From Shewanella litoralis (GTDB taxonomy: Bacteria; Pseudomonadota; Gammaproteobacteria; Enterobacterales; Shewanellaceae): DNA of 64,000 nucleotides. This document shows, one piece after another, positions 36,401-44,661 of the stretch; the stretch's first letter is position 1, and each line of letters begins with the position of its first letter. The stretch covers positions 1 to 64,000 of the forward strand of contig NZ_WSRZ01000022.1 of assembly GCF_009828585.1 (NCBI RefSeq), in the 5' to 3' direction. The notes under the pieces were generated by a model. The model was not told the origin of the DNA, did no database searches, and worked only from the letters and a program-made list of their open reading frames with translations. The position numbers and the translations under genes were made by a program.

Positions 36401-36696
36401 TTATTGTTCGAAACTCGATATTACTGGTCGATTTTATCAACCAGCAAACCGCTGCTGGCGTGCCGTTTGAGCAAGCGGTCATCCACTCAGGTGCTGTGAG
36501 AGCCAAACCGATTATGTTAACCGCGATGGCAGCCATTATTGGTGCACTATTTATTATCGACGACCCTATTTTTAACGGGTTAGCGATAAGCTTAATTTTC
36601 GGAATTTTTATCTCAACCATTTTGACGCTAATTGTGATTCCAGTACTGTATTTTTCAGTGATGAAATCAAAAATGGCAGCAAAAATTACTCAGTAG
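33454..36696 (+). CDS. RND efflux permease
   Basis: A 1080-residue inner-membrane proton antiporter of the AcrB/MexB superfamily, with 12 helices and two large periplasmic loops implied by sequence. The fourth helix has GILVDDAIVVVENIHRH (about residues 423-439), with the Asp pair of the proton relay; further conserved parts are PYPGATPTEVENQV (about 63-76) and IGMIALAGIIVRNSILLVDFI (about 974-994). Substrates are not predictable by eye. It is followed by a DUF2892 protein and an exported rhodanese; this row recurs in proteobacteria in connection with sulfur species, which hints at, but does not prove, a link. Confidence 0.92.
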   Translation: MTPSERSSRLGISGKIASAFQHSAITPLLAILGLLLGIFAVIITPKEEEPQIDVTFADVFIPYPGATPTEVENQVTLPAEQIISEIKGIDTLYSFSQPDGALIIAIFDVGVPRDEAVVNLYNQLYSNSDKFNYAAGIGEPLIKPRGIDDVPIVGLTLWSKDPNMTAEQLTSVASVLETELKRIPGTREIYSQGQHELVLNVRLDPIKMNSYGITFTDISSALQDNNQTSVLGSMTQYNQEIKLKTGEFLRNVDDVKNLLIKVNQASTTGAAGVVYLADIADIQLQSDIPKQSVWHVNQQGSYPAVTIAIGKQAGQNAVDIANAVLAKVEAVNNVLIPDNVEVAISRNYGQTAGDKSNTLIFKLIFATSAVVLLVLFTMGVRESAVVGIAIIITLAITLFASWAWGFTLNRISLFALIFSIGILVDDAIVVVENIHRHMALSNKSISELIPHAVDEVGGPTILATFTVIAALLPMAFVSGLMGPYMSPIPINASMGMLISLLIAFIMTPWLSSHLLKPHKHHSNDDHNTEQETALTRFFTTLMSPFLIGEHASKARKGLMLVITLLIAFAVALPVFQAVVLKMLPFDNKSEFQVMVDMPEGTPVEQTQRVLQDLSQYLTTVEEIEHIQLYAGTHAPMNFNGLVRHYFLRSSQELGDIQVNLVDKKHRDRDSHTIASSVREPLQRIALQYNANVKIVEVPPGPPVWSPIVAEVYAPTTQLREQAANDLLQRFKNTDYVVDMDIFLPAQQQQWQVVIDRSKARLLGVSYSSIIDAINSAVNGNDASYLHIPERKHPTPIRLQVDEAAKVDLQQVLQLRVASQNGAQIALTELVTVKQRTIDAPIVHKNMVPMIMVVADMAGPTGSPLYGMFDMVSQINHETEQGELNYPIEQHLVNQPDGLTDVAILWDGEWKITYETFRDMGIAYAVGMIAIYLLVVGQFKSYIVPLVIMAPIPLTIIGVMPGHALLGAQFTAPSMIGMIALAGIIVRNSILLVDFINQQTAAGVPFEQAVIHSGAVRAKPIMLTAMAAIIGALFIIDDPIFNGLAISLIFGIFISTILTLIVIPVLYFSVMKSKMAAKITQ

Positions 36697-36735
36697 TTAT
36701 CATGTTATTGGGCATTACGCCCATAGGAGCTCAAT

Positions 36736-36948
36736 ATGTCTTTAGAAAGAAGTATTATGGCCTTTGCTGGCTTTATGATTTTGTTGTCTTTAGTGCTTAT
36801 GGCAACGGTTAGTCAACATTTTATCTGGCTTACTGTGTTTGTTGGCGCTAACCTATTTCAAAGTGCATTTACCGGCTTTTGTCCTGCAGCGATGATAATG
36901 AAAAAGATGGGCATTAAAACGGCAGCGGAAATAGCCTTAAACAAATAA
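36736..36948 (+). CDS. DUF2892 small membrane protein
   Basis: A 70-residue protein with two hydrophobic helices (about residues 8-25 and 27-46) and the family stretch TGFCPAAMIMKKMG, in which FCPA supplies the conserved cysteine. This is the DUF2892 (YgaP C-terminal-like) membrane module, which in YgaP is fused to a rhodanese domain and brings it to the membrane. Here the rhodanese is a separate gene 51 bases downstream. GGAG lies before the ATG at 36736. It probably works with the rhodanese in sulfane sulfur handling. Confidence 0.85.
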   Translation: MSLERSIMAFAGFMILLSLVLMATVSQHFIWLTVFVGANLFQSAFTGFCPAAMIMKKMGIKTAAEIALNK

Positions 36949-36999
36949 CCTCAGTGAAGGTAAACTAACCTCAACTCAGGATTAATAACAAGGAACCTT

Positions 37000-37380
37000 G
37001 TGTTGAAAAAATTTATTCTGATGACAATAAAATCATTATTAACCGTATGGTTTGTGGCTGGGGTCTGCTTCGCAACCCCAGTGATGGCAAAAGAGCAACA
37101 ACCCGATATCGCATGGCAAAAAATCAATGCTAATGCGACGCTAATTGATGTGCGTACTCCAGAGGAGTTTGCCGCAGGTCATATTAAAGGCGCGATTAAT
37201 ATTCCGTTTGACACCATAGTGCCGCAATTAGCCAAACTTAACCTTAGTAAAGATACTGAAGTCGTGCTGTATTGTCGCAGCGGTCGTCGTAGCAGCATTG
37301 CTCAAGCATCATTAATCGAACATGGATATCACAATACATACGATGCAGGCGGTTTGAATACACTGATGTCAACGCGTTAA
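37000..37380 (+). CDS. Exported rhodanese-like sulfurtransferase
   Basis: A 126-residue single rhodanese domain with an N-terminal signal peptide (about residues 1-30, ending FATPVMA). The active loop CRSGRRS (about residues 90-96) holds the catalytic Cys that carries persulfide sulfur, and TLIDVRTPEEFAAGHIKGAINIPFD is the standard opening. Start is GTG at 37000 behind AAGGA; a TTG follows at once. It is a periplasmic enzyme by prediction. It ends the row RND adaptor, pump, DUF2892, rhodanese. The long stretch after it has no gene up to the protease. Confidence 0.88.
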   Translation: MLKKFILMTIKSLLTVWFVAGVCFATPVMAKEQQPDIAWQKINANATLIDVRTPEEFAAGHIKGAINIPFDTIVPQLAKLNLSKDTEVVLYCRSGRRSSIAQASLIEHGYHNTYDAGGLNTLMSTR

Positions 37381-37991
37381 ATTTTTACCAAACACATCAG
37401 CTTAATACCTAAATAACCTGAGTTCAGGATAATAAACGCCTTTCAAACAGTCCTTTGCCCTGCTAACTGCGTTGAATCGACTTACAATAGGCTAACTATT
37501 GACGCGTCAATTCGCCTTGTTAGTAGAACAAATGACAAGCTTGAAAGTGAGGGTGGGTAACATTTTGATTTTAAATAGCATAAGTTCATCCCTTATCCCA
37601 AGCTCAGGTTAAATAGATACTCAAAATACTTTTCTTGAGTATCAAATCCGCAAATCCCCCCTAAAAAAACCAAGCTAAAGTCATTATTTTTTTAGCCGCA
37701 TAACCCTTACTTAATCGCCGCAATAATCTAAAGCGCTTTCATCATAAAAAACGCTACACACCGCAGTAATTGAACAAAAAAAAATCGCAAACAAGAAGAA
37801 TATTAATTCATTTTTATCTAATATAAATTCAAAATCAACATGTTATAACACTTGTTCAAATAACTCACCGTTAACATTTTATTTACATTCTGTTAAATTT
37901 TGATTACATTTTATTCCGTTAAGCAAACATAGCTTATCGATAAAACATAATTAGAAAGACCATATTTAACCCTGATAACATGGAAGATAAA
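37381..37991. other. Intergenic region before the subtilase gene
   Basis: A 611-base AT-rich stretch. It holds small dyads such as CCTGAGTTCAGG near 37420 and related CTCAGG/AGCTCAGGTTA words near 37600, and long A or T runs before the protease. No open frame with a ribosome site and no RNA gene was seen. It presumably contains the protease promoter. Confidence 0.5.
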
Positions 37992-40436
37992 ATGAAAAAA
38001 AATCAACATAACGCTGTCGTGCTTAGCATGACAGCATTGGCGTTAGCCATCTCAACTCAAGTCAATGCCGCACCAAGCCCGTTAACTCTTTCTTTAACAA
38101 ATCAACAAATTGAGCAGCAGTCCCCCTTGCCTAAGCGTTATATCGTTAAATTTAGAAACGACAATGCTGCGCAAGTGATGAGTGATATTGCACTAAGTCA
38201 AAGCGTTAACGATATTACTGATGCCAGTAGTATGGACTATCAACCTCGTACCAATGAAGTCTTCAGCCAGCTAAGAGCGCTTAACAGTGTTAAAGCACGA
38301 GAAATGAAACGAATTGGTCGAAGCAATAGTTATTCAACCAAGCTCGACAGCACGTCGATTAGAGCATTGCGTCTGCGTCAAGATGTCGAGTACGTAGAAG
38401 AAGATTTACCGCGTCGCTTATTAGCTGAAACCACCCCGTGGGGGCAAACTTATGTCGGCGCGACAGTATTGAGTGACAGCCAAGCAGGAAACCGTACCAT
38501 TTGTATTATTGATTCGGGTTACGATCGCAGTCACAACGACCTAAGCGGCAATAATGTCACGGGGACCAATAACTCAGGTACCGGCAACTGGTATCAGCCA
38601 GGCAATAATAATGCCCACGGTACGCACGTTGCGGGCACCATAGCGGCGATTGCCAACAATGAAGGCGTGGTGGGTGTTATGCCAAACCAAAATGCCAATA
38701 TTCATGTAGTTAAGGTGTTTAACGAAGCTGGATGGGGTTATTCTTCTTCACTTGTTGCGGCTATCGATACCTGTGTTAATTCAGGAGGCGCAGATGTGGT
38801 CACCATGAGTTTAGGCGGCAGCGGCTCAACCACCACTGAGCGTAATGCATTAAATACCCATTTCAATAATGGCGTATTACTGATTGCTGCTGCAGGTAAC
38901 GCCGGTGACAGCAGTTACAGTTACCCTGCATCGTATGACAGCGTGATGTCTGTTGCTGCGGTAGACAGCAATCGCGACCATGCTGCTTTTTCGCAATATA
39001 CCGATCAAGTTGAAATTTCTGGCCCGGGTGAAGCTATTTTATCGACCGTGACTGTCGGCGAAGGCCGCACTGCAGATATCACTATTGCTGGCCAATCTTA
39101 CTTTAATAATGGTGTTGTTCCGCATAACCGCTTAACGCCATCTGGCAGTAGCTATGCCTCAGCACCCATTAACGCAAGTGCGACCGCAACATTGGCAGAA
39201 TGTAGCGTCAATGGCACAAGCTTTAATTGTGGCAGCATGAGCAATAAAATTTGTTTGGTGGAGCGTGTAGGTAATCAAGGCGCTAGCTACCCAGAAATCA
39301 ATGCCGTTAAAGCGTGTAAAACCGCAGGTGCAAAAGGCATTATTGTTTACAGTAACACCGCATTGCCTGGCTTACAGAATCCCTTTTTGGTTGATGCAAA
39401 CAGTGAAATTACAGTGCCATCTATGTCTGTTGACCGTGCAACAGGTTTAGCGCTACGCGCTAAAATTGGCCAATCGGTTACGGTATCAAACTTGGGCAAC
39501 CAAGATTACGAATACTATAACGGCACGTCAATGGCGACTCCGCATGTGTCTGGCGTTGCAACATTAGTGTGGAGTTATCACCCAGAATGTAGCGCGACTC
39601 AGATCCGTGCAGCGTTAAATGCAACGGCAGATGACTTAAATGTGGCTGGCCGCGATAACAAAACTGGCTTTGGTATGGTCAATGCTACTGCTGCAAAAGC
39701 TTATCTAGATGAATCATGTACTGGCCCAACCGATCCGGGCACCGGCTCAGGTGATAACGAGCTTGAAAAAGGGGTAGTTAAAACCGGTTTAGCTGGCGCA
39801 AAAAATGATGAACTTTATTATTCGCTTGATGTACCTGCTGGGGCAACAAATCTAAGCTTTACCATGAGTGGTGGTACAGGTGATGCTGACATGTATGTGC
39901 AGTACGGCGCTTCGCCAACAACGAGCAGTTACGATTGTCGTCCGTGGAAAAGCGGTAATGCAGAGTCGTGCCCTATTGCTACGGCGCAATCAGGAACCTA
40001 TTATGTGATGGTTCAAGGTTACAGTGCCTTTAGCGGCGTAAGCTTAGTGGCTAATTATACTGCGGCAAGTTCTGGCAGTGGTACGGGCGGCCCAGCAACT
40101 TACACCAATACCAACAACTATAACATTCCAGACAACAACACCACGGGGATCACTAGCCCTATTACAGTAAGCCGTACGGGTAATTCTGGAACCGTGTCAG
40201 TATCGGTGGGGGTTATCCACACCTATATTGGTGATTTAAAAATCCAACTGATAAGTCCAACAGGCCAAACCGCGGTATTGCATAACAATACCGGTGGCGG
40301 AACCGACAATATTACTCAAACGTACAGCGCAAACATGACAGGCGTTGAGTCCAGTGGTGTATGGACACTCAAAGCAGTTGATAACGCTAACCGAGATACG
40401 GGTTATATTGATACGTGGAGCTTAAGCTTTCAATAA
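37992..40436 (+). CDS. Secreted subtilisin-like serine protease (S8) with PA, PPC and P domains
   Basis: An 814-residue secreted protease. Order: signal peptide (1-26), I9-type inhibitory propeptide (about 45-135, RYIVKFRN), S8 catalytic domain with Asp174 (IIDSGYD), His209 (HGTHVAGT) and Ser513 (GTSMATPHVSG), a protease-associated (PA) insert (about 380-490), a bacterial pre-peptidase C-terminal (PPC) domain (about 590-690) and a proprotein-convertase P domain (about 700-814). The triad is complete. The start is ATG at 37992, with GGAAG upstream and a good signal peptide; the ATG four codons earlier is less suited. Probably exported by type II secretion and used to digest protein outside the cell. 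A strong terminator follows. Confidence 0.93.
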   Translation: MKKNQHNAVVLSMTALALAISTQVNAAPSPLTLSLTNQQIEQQSPLPKRYIVKFRNDNAAQVMSDIALSQSVNDITDASSMDYQPRTNEVFSQLRALNSVKAREMKRIGRSNSYSTKLDSTSIRALRLRQDVEYVEEDLPRRLLAETTPWGQTYVGATVLSDSQAGNRTICIIDSGYDRSHNDLSGNNVTGTNNSGTGNWYQPGNNNAHGTHVAGTIAAIANNEGVVGVMPNQNANIHVVKVFNEAGWGYSSSLVAAIDTCVNSGGADVVTMSLGGSGSTTTERNALNTHFNNGVLLIAAAGNAGDSSYSYPASYDSVMSVAAVDSNRDHAAFSQYTDQVEISGPGEAILSTVTVGEGRTADITIAGQSYFNNGVVPHNRLTPSGSSYASAPINASATATLAECSVNGTSFNCGSMSNKICLVERVGNQGASYPEINAVKACKTAGAKGIIVYSNTALPGLQNPFLVDANSEITVPSMSVDRATGLALRAKIGQSVTVSNLGNQDYEYYNGTSMATPHVSGVATLVWSYHPECSATQIRAALNATADDLNVAGRDNKTGFGMVNATAAKAYLDESCTGPTDPGTGSGDNELEKGVVKTGLAGAKNDELYYSLDVPAGATNLSFTMSGGTGDADMYVQYGASPTTSSYDCRPWKSGNAESCPIATAQSGTYYVMVQGYSAFSGVSLVANYTAASSGSGTGGPATYTNTNNYNIPDNNTTGITSPITVSRTGNSGTVSVSVGVIHTYIGDLKIQLISPTGQTAVLHNNTGGGTDNITQTYSANMTGVESSGVWTLKAVDNANRDTGYIDTWSLSFQ

Positions 40437-40453
40437 CAGTCATTGTTAAAATA

Positions 40454-40483
40454 AAAATAGCCACATTTTGTGGCTATTTTTTT
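40454..40483. terminator. Bidirectional terminator between the protease and CBS genes
   Basis: A 12-bp perfect stem AAAATAGCCACA/TGTGGCTATTTT with a TTT loop, flanked by A and T runs, between two convergent stops. Confidence 0.9.
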
Positions 40484-40502
40484 GTTCTGCGATGGCAAAA
40501 TA

Positions 40503-41105
40503 TTAAAAGTGCGGTTGCAAAGTATTGAGCACTGCAGGTTGCTGAATTTTACTGATCACATCAAAAATCGCTGCAAATGAGTTCGGAGTACTGACATCGA
40601 CCGCTAATTTTAATCTGCGAGCAATATCATTAGCCGATAGCACACCACGAATAGCATGATTTTTTCTGTCTAACACTAAGCAATGCTGCTGGCCTGCTGA
40701 TTTCAATGTTTCTATTACATCGCCAATTCTGGCATAGCTTAAATCGTCATAATCGATGGCTTTTAACTGATCTTTGGCAATCATAAAGTCGGTGACGTTA
40801 AGCTGTTGACGTTGGTGCCCTTCTGCGACGCGTTTTAATATCTCTTGGTTATGTAACGATTCAAAGCTTATCAAACCAACAAATTCATTTTTATGATTGA
40901 CCACTAATTTAAGACGTACATGAGACTTTTGCATCAGGCTTTCAACTTCTACAGCAGAGGCATTAGATTCAATCACTAACGGGGTCACTTTCTTAAAGTC
41001 TGTGAAGATATTGACAGCAGAAGAAAGGATTGAGATATCTTCGTGTGCTTCCGGAGAGGTTAACTCGTCAATTTTCTCTACTGGGTATAATGCTAATTTT
41101 TTCAC
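40503..41105 (-). CDS. CBS-domain pair protein
   Basis: A 200-residue cytoplasmic protein with two CBS motifs (about residues 41-95 and 105-170; for example VNHKNEFVGLISFESL and LDRKNHAIRGVLSANDIARRL). CBS pairs bind adenosyl compounds and act as energy or nucleotide sensors, usually attached to another domain; this one is free-standing. The start is GTG at 41105 with AAGGA upstream. It is convergent with the protease gene and has no operon partner. No further function can be inferred. Confidence 0.8.
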   Translation of the reverse strand: MKKLALYPVEKIDELTSPEAHEDISILSSAVNIFTDFKKVTPLVIESNASAVEVESLMQKSHVRLKLVVNHKNEFVGLISFESLHNQEILKRVAEGHQRQQLNVTDFMIAKDQLKAIDYDDLSYARIGDVIETLKSAGQQHCLVLDRKNHAIRGVLSANDIARRLKLAVDVSTPNSFAAIFDVISKIQQPAVLNTLQPHF

Positions 41106-41508
41106 AATAACATCCTTAATCTACTACCATTACAAAACGAAAAGCACTATTAAAATCAGATACTTGAATTTAAACCGTGCTTAAGATCTGATTTGATTAT
41201 CTGCCTGTGATTTTATAAGTACAATAGCATTTTAGATTAAACTTTATTCATTATTGATAAATTAAGGTTTAATTCACACTTTAATGGTAAACGAAGTGGT
41301 AGAGCGCACAGCAAAAAGACATATCGTCATGATATTAGCTCTTATTAAGCAAAAGCCTAACCTGCTAGCATTCATATTTTGCAACCCTGTACCCAGTAAG
41401 ATAATAAAATGAGGTTACCCACTGGTCATAAAACGTCTCTGTACCATGAATAGCGACATTGTTGATAAACCCAAACATCATTAACGTCGCTATCATATAG
41501 GGGCTGAC
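41106..41508. other. Intergenic region between CBS and YaeQ genes
   Basis: A 403-base AT-rich stretch. One weak inverted repeat (ATAGCGAC at 41450-41457 and its complement at 41486-41493) lies downstream of the yaeQ stop but has no T-run. No gene or RNA was seen. Confidence 0.5.
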
Positions 41509-42045
41509 TTATTTGAGCTTTTCAGGTTCAACCATAACGCTATTGTCCTTGTCTGACAGCCACACCTGCCCTTCACTGATACTGACTTGAAGCGCCATAT
41601 TACGAGTGACAAAGACCTCGAGTTGCTTAACGGCTTCTTCAGGAAAGTTAACCACCGACAAGTTTTCATAACGACTTAAAGCCTGTTGGTTTTGTTGCCA
41701 CCAAATAGGTACACTGCGTCCGCCATAGGTATATAAAATCACCTGCTTAGCTCGGCCACTGGCTTTACGTAACCACTTTTCATCAGCCTGGCCAAACTCA
41801 ACCCACAAGTTAATTTCATCGCTTAAACTTTTGTCCCATAATTCGGCTTCGTCATCGACACATAACCCTTTGCTAAACGCTAATGACTCCGATGCATTTA
41901 ATGCAAAAGCTAGCAATCGAACCATCATCCGGGTATCGGTTTCTGAAGGGTGCTGAGCAAGTGTAATAGCATGATCAGCATAATAATGACGATCCATATC
42001 AGCAATTTGAAGTGCAACTTTGTATACGGTAGCTTTGGCGGCCAT
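41509..42045 (-). CDS. yaeQ: YaeQ family protein
   Basis: A 178-residue protein matching YaeQ throughout: MAAKATVYKVALQIADMDRHYYADH at the start, HPSETDTRMMVRLLAFAL, and WVEFGQADEKWLRKASGRAKQVILYTYGG. The fold resembles a PD-(D/E)XK nuclease-like core, and E. coli YaeQ was reported as a suppressor of an rfaH defect, but its biochemical role is not settled. Length is the family's usual about 180. A terminator separates it from the siroheme synthase gene upstream, so it has its own promoter. Confidence 0.92.
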   Translation of the reverse strand: MAAKATVYKVALQIADMDRHYYADHAITLAQHPSETDTRMMVRLLAFALNASESLAFSKGLCVDDEAELWDKSLSDEINLWVEFGQADEKWLRKASGRAKQVILYTYGGRSVPIWWQQNQQALSRYENLSVVNFPEEAVKQLEVFVTRNMALQVSISEGQVWLSDKDNSVMVEPEKLK

Positions 42046-42071
42046 TAGACAATCTCAATAGGCATAAAAAA

Positions 42072-42099
42072 GCCGAGTCTACTACAAACTAGACTCGGC
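42072..42099 (-). terminator. Rho-independent terminator of the siroheme synthase operon
   Basis: GCCGAGTCTA and its complement form a 10-bp stem with an 8-base loop; the minus strand then runs into six T. Confidence 0.9.
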
Positions 42100-42125
42100 G
42101 TGTTAGTTGCTACAGCTGATATGAG

Positions 42126-43037
42126 TTATAACGCCCCCGGACGTAAATGTTTTGCCATCGGAAAATAAGCAATCAACTGAGCCACTTTGTCTGGGCTGGC
42201 AACAATTAGCATACGCTCGCCTTGCTCATAATGATCCGCGATCTCACTCAACTTAGGAATTGAGGTTCTATTTGCATCTCGGCGCAACAACTCATTGGTA
42301 TCGCTATCAACGGCTTCATCACTAAAAATCACATCGAGTTTTTGCAGTAATGGCATTGCAGCTATCGGTAACAAGTTTGCCGGAGTGTGCTCGGTCAACA
42401 ATAAAATTTCACCTTGTCGACTCATCTCTTGAAAAGCATCTGCGTAACGCTGCTCAGTGAGATTATCGAACTTGTCTTGATTACTGTTAAAGAAGCGTTC
42501 CCAAAAGAGTCGGCGGTCTTTACCGTCGGCAAGGGTTTGTTGAACCTCTTCGCGTTTACTGGCCACAAAGTCAAATAATGGGGCCAAAGATGTTGGCAGC
42601 ATGGTTTCTAAACGTGAGCGGATAGTCCGAGCAAATACTGGCGCAGCACCCGCGGTGCTAATCGCAACCACTAAGCGGCCACGGTCGACAATTGAAGGGG
42701 TTATAAAGCGACAATACGATGGATTATCGACCACATTGACCCAGATACCACGTTCATTGGCTAAGTCAGCAAAATCCATATTAAGCTGCTCATTTGCTGT
42801 GGCTAAATAGACGATATCCACATTTGCGATATCAGCATCTGTCACTGCACGACGTGATAACGTAATTCGTCCTTTTGCATGGTAGGCCTCAATATCGTTA
42901 GCCACATCTGGTGCAATAACATGAATAATGGCATCTGTACGCGATAATAAATCGAGCTTTCTCGTTGCCACCTCACCTGCGCCAACAAGCAACACACGTA
43001 AACCTTGAGTATCAACAAACAGTGGAAAATATTGCAT
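42126..43037 (-). CDS. Siroheme synthase, precorrin-2 dehydrogenase/ferrochelatase part with a decayed SUMT half
   Basis: A 303-residue protein. The N-terminal half is a complete CysG-type precorrin-2 dehydrogenase/sirohydrochlorin ferrochelatase: MQYFPLFVDTQGLRVLLVGAGEVATRK (NAD-binding Rossmann), STAGAAPVFARTIRSRLE and the dimerisation region (about 115-215). From about residue 215 onward it resembles the beginning of the SAM-dependent uroporphyrinogen methyltransferase (LLPIAAMPLLQKLDVIFSDEAVDSDTNELLRRDANR, compared with the usual LTLKALRLLQ-ADVV-YDRLVS-E-L-L-RRDA-R), but the GAGPGDP and GGDPF motifs are missing and the protein stops where that domain would normally continue for about 180 residues. 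The two N-terminal activities make siroheme for sulfite and nitrite reductases; methylation must come from another protein. A rhodanese gene lies just upstream. Confidence 0.85.
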   Translation of the reverse strand: MQYFPLFVDTQGLRVLLVGAGEVATRKLDLLSRTDAIIHVIAPDVANDIEAYHAKGRITLSRRAVTDADIANVDIVYLATANEQLNMDFADLANERGIWVNVVDNPSYCRFITPSIVDRGRLVVAISTAGAAPVFARTIRSRLETMLPTSLAPLFDFVASKREEVQQTLADGKDRRLFWERFFNSNQDKFDNLTEQRYADAFQEMSRQGEILLLTEHTPANLLPIAAMPLLQKLDVIFSDEAVDSDTNELLRRDANRTSIPKLSEIADHYEQGERMLIVASPDKVAQLIAYFPMAKHLRPGAL

Positions 43038-43044
43038 TTAAATC

Positions 43045-43404
43045 TCAGTCTTGAACAATAGGGAATTGATGTTGGATCCAGGCTCGATAACCCCCAACCA
43101 TAGAAGCAACTTGGGTGTAGCCCATCAATTGCAGATTATAAGCTGCCAATGCAGCACGCTGGCCTGCACCGCAGTAGAGCAAGATAGCTGTATTTTTATC
43201 GGGAAAACGGTGCTCAATATCACGTTCAATAATACCGCGACTTACATGCCTGGCATTAGGTAAATGCCCCTGCAACCATTCATTGTCTTCACGCACATCG
43301 ATTAATTGCCATTGATCTTGTTGTTGGTACTGCTCGATAGTCACTAACGTAACATGGGGCATAACGGATTCAACTAACCGAGCAAATGCAGGAGAGGCTT
43401 GCAT
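43045..43404 (-). CDS. Cytosolic rhodanese-like sulfurtransferase
   Basis: A 119-residue single rhodanese domain with LIDVREDNEWLQGHLPNARHV and the active loop CGAGQRA (Cys about 79). It lacks a signal peptide, unlike the exported rhodanese at 37000-37380. It is seven bases upstream of the siroheme synthase gene on the same strand, so the two are likely cotranscribed; the pairing with siroheme synthesis suggests sulfur assimilation, which is an inference. Length is that of GlpE-like single-domain rhodaneses. Confidence 0.88.
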   Translation of the reverse strand: MQASPAFARLVESVMPHVTLVTIEQYQQQDQWQLIDVREDNEWLQGHLPNARHVSRGIIERDIEHRFPDKNTAILLYCGAGQRAALAAYNLQLMGYTQVASMVGGYRAWIQHQFPIVQD

Positions 43405-43784
43405 AACGAGTCCTTAAAGAGATAACGCCACTTGAGACAATGGCACCTACATACGTCAAAACCATAACAAAGGTTTATTCAATAGCTTAAGAAAATAACA
43501 TTTTTACTGCGTTATCGACTTGTTATGTAGAATAACTACACCTCTAAGTCTTTGCCGCGCAGTTGTAAATGTGAGTAATGGTCAACAATTCGCTGCAAAA
43601 ACAACCTTGAAAGATCAACAGACCCTAGCTAGATTTATCTGTGTATTTTAGTGAATGTTACGCAATATCAGTTAACTCCCCATAAAAGAATGGTAAGAGG
43701 ATTAACATCAGTTAACTGATATAGCTTATGAGTGTATACCCAATCACAGTCACTTACCTGGCAATAACGTCAACATTTATGGTA
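43405..43784. other. Intergenic region with a palindrome pair
   Basis: A 380-base stretch between the rhodanese start and the DUF2007 stop. A perfect 14-bp palindrome ATCAGTTAACTGAT lies at 43707-43720, and ATCAGTTAACT recurs at 43667-43677, 40 bases away. This spacing of about four helical turns suits an operator for the rhodanese-siroheme operon or an element of neighbouring DNA. Nothing else is evident. Confidence 0.5.
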
Positions 43785-44102
43785 TTAGTTATGTGTTTCA
43801 CTTTTTTGCGCGCTGCACTGCCAGCATAATTCAAAGCTGCCTTCGTTCATTTCATGGCACTGAACACATTGCCATTGGGGTTGTTCTATTTCTAAACCGT
43901 CAAGTAACGCTTGTGCAGCGGGTAATTGGGTGTTCATTACCCATAATTCGACAGTCTGCATTTCGATAGGAAGGCCACCCACGCCACCTATCAGCGCTTC
44001 ACCTTTAAGATCAACTTCAATGCCACTGGTTTCCAGTAGCCCTTTCCATGTGTGAGCCTGTAACAGATTGCCACCGGCCAATAATACTTTTCGTTGTTCC
44101 AT
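43785..44102 (-). CDS. DUF2007 protein with a RanBP2-like zinc finger
   Basis: A 105-residue protein. Residues 1-75 match DUF2007 (putative signal-transducing; RKVLLAGGNLLQAHTWKGLLETSGIEVDLKGEALIGGVGGLP), related to PII-like ferredoxin folds. The C-terminus, about residues 78-98, has WQCVQCHEMNEGSFELCWQC, two CxxC pairs as in RanBP2-type zinc fingers. No catalytic motif is visible. It is transcribed alone. Function unknown beyond a presumed small-ligand or protein-binding role. Confidence 0.82.
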   Translation of the reverse strand: MEQRKVLLAGGNLLQAHTWKGLLETSGIEVDLKGEALIGGVGGLPIEMQTVELWVMNTQLPAAQALLDGLEIEQPQWQCVQCHEMNEGSFELCWQCSAQKSETHN

Positions 44103-44259
44103 GCGTTATCCTACTGCATTGCTCTGCTGGCAAATTTGTTTCATCCTACTTCCTCAACGAAAATCTGTCGAGTACTATAAATTGGACATTTCTGTTAAAC
44201 AATGATTACCATAAGTTTATCGATAACATAGAACAGAGCTCGTGTTCAAAGGACTCAAT

Positions 44260-44661
44260 ATGACCAAGGTTGTCTTAAAAGGCGTTTTTCAAATCACCCA
44301 ATGGGATGAAACCACATACGCAGAGCATGACGATGGAAGCAAGCAAACGATTGCAAATATAAAACAAAGCTACTCGGGAGACATAACCGGCTCAGCGGAG
44401 ATCCGTTATGTGATGTCACATCAACAAGATGCAACTGCGGTATTTACCGGTTTAGAAGAACTGACGGTTACAACACCAGAAATCACAGGCCGGATCATAT
44501 TTCAGCATAATGGAACATTTATCGCAGGCGTAGCTCACAGCCAATTTACTGTTATTGAAGGTTCCGGTACACAACATCTGACGGAATATATTGGTCAAGG
44601 TGAGTTTACCTCAACCGAAAATGGTCAAGCTGAATATGTGATAACGTTTAATTTACCTTAA
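44260..44661 (+). CDS. DUF3224 family protein
   Basis: A 133-residue protein of DUF3224, a small all-beta barrel family resembling allene oxide cyclase-type folds. The start is ATG at 44260 with AAAGGA nine bases upstream; a GTG six codons earlier would merely extend it. The sequence VVLKGVFQITQWDETTYAEHDDGSK and ITGSAEIRYVMSHQQDATAVFTGLEEL fits the family. No signal peptide, membrane segment or catalytic residue is evident. Function unknown. Confidence 0.8.
   Translation: MTKVVLKGVFQITQWDETTYAEHDDGSKQTIANIKQSYSGDITGSAEIRYVMSHQQDATAVFTGLEELTVTTPEITGRIIFQHNGTFIAGVAHSQFTVIEGSGTQHLTEYIGQGEFTSTENGQAEYVITFNLP

Noticed and set aside
37400-37640. CTGAGTTCAGG-type words as a named repeat element
   Set aside because: Short dyads with varying sequence; too few here to define a family.
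41450-41493. Inverted repeat as yaeQ terminator
   Set aside because: Only 8 bp, a 28-base loop and no T-run.
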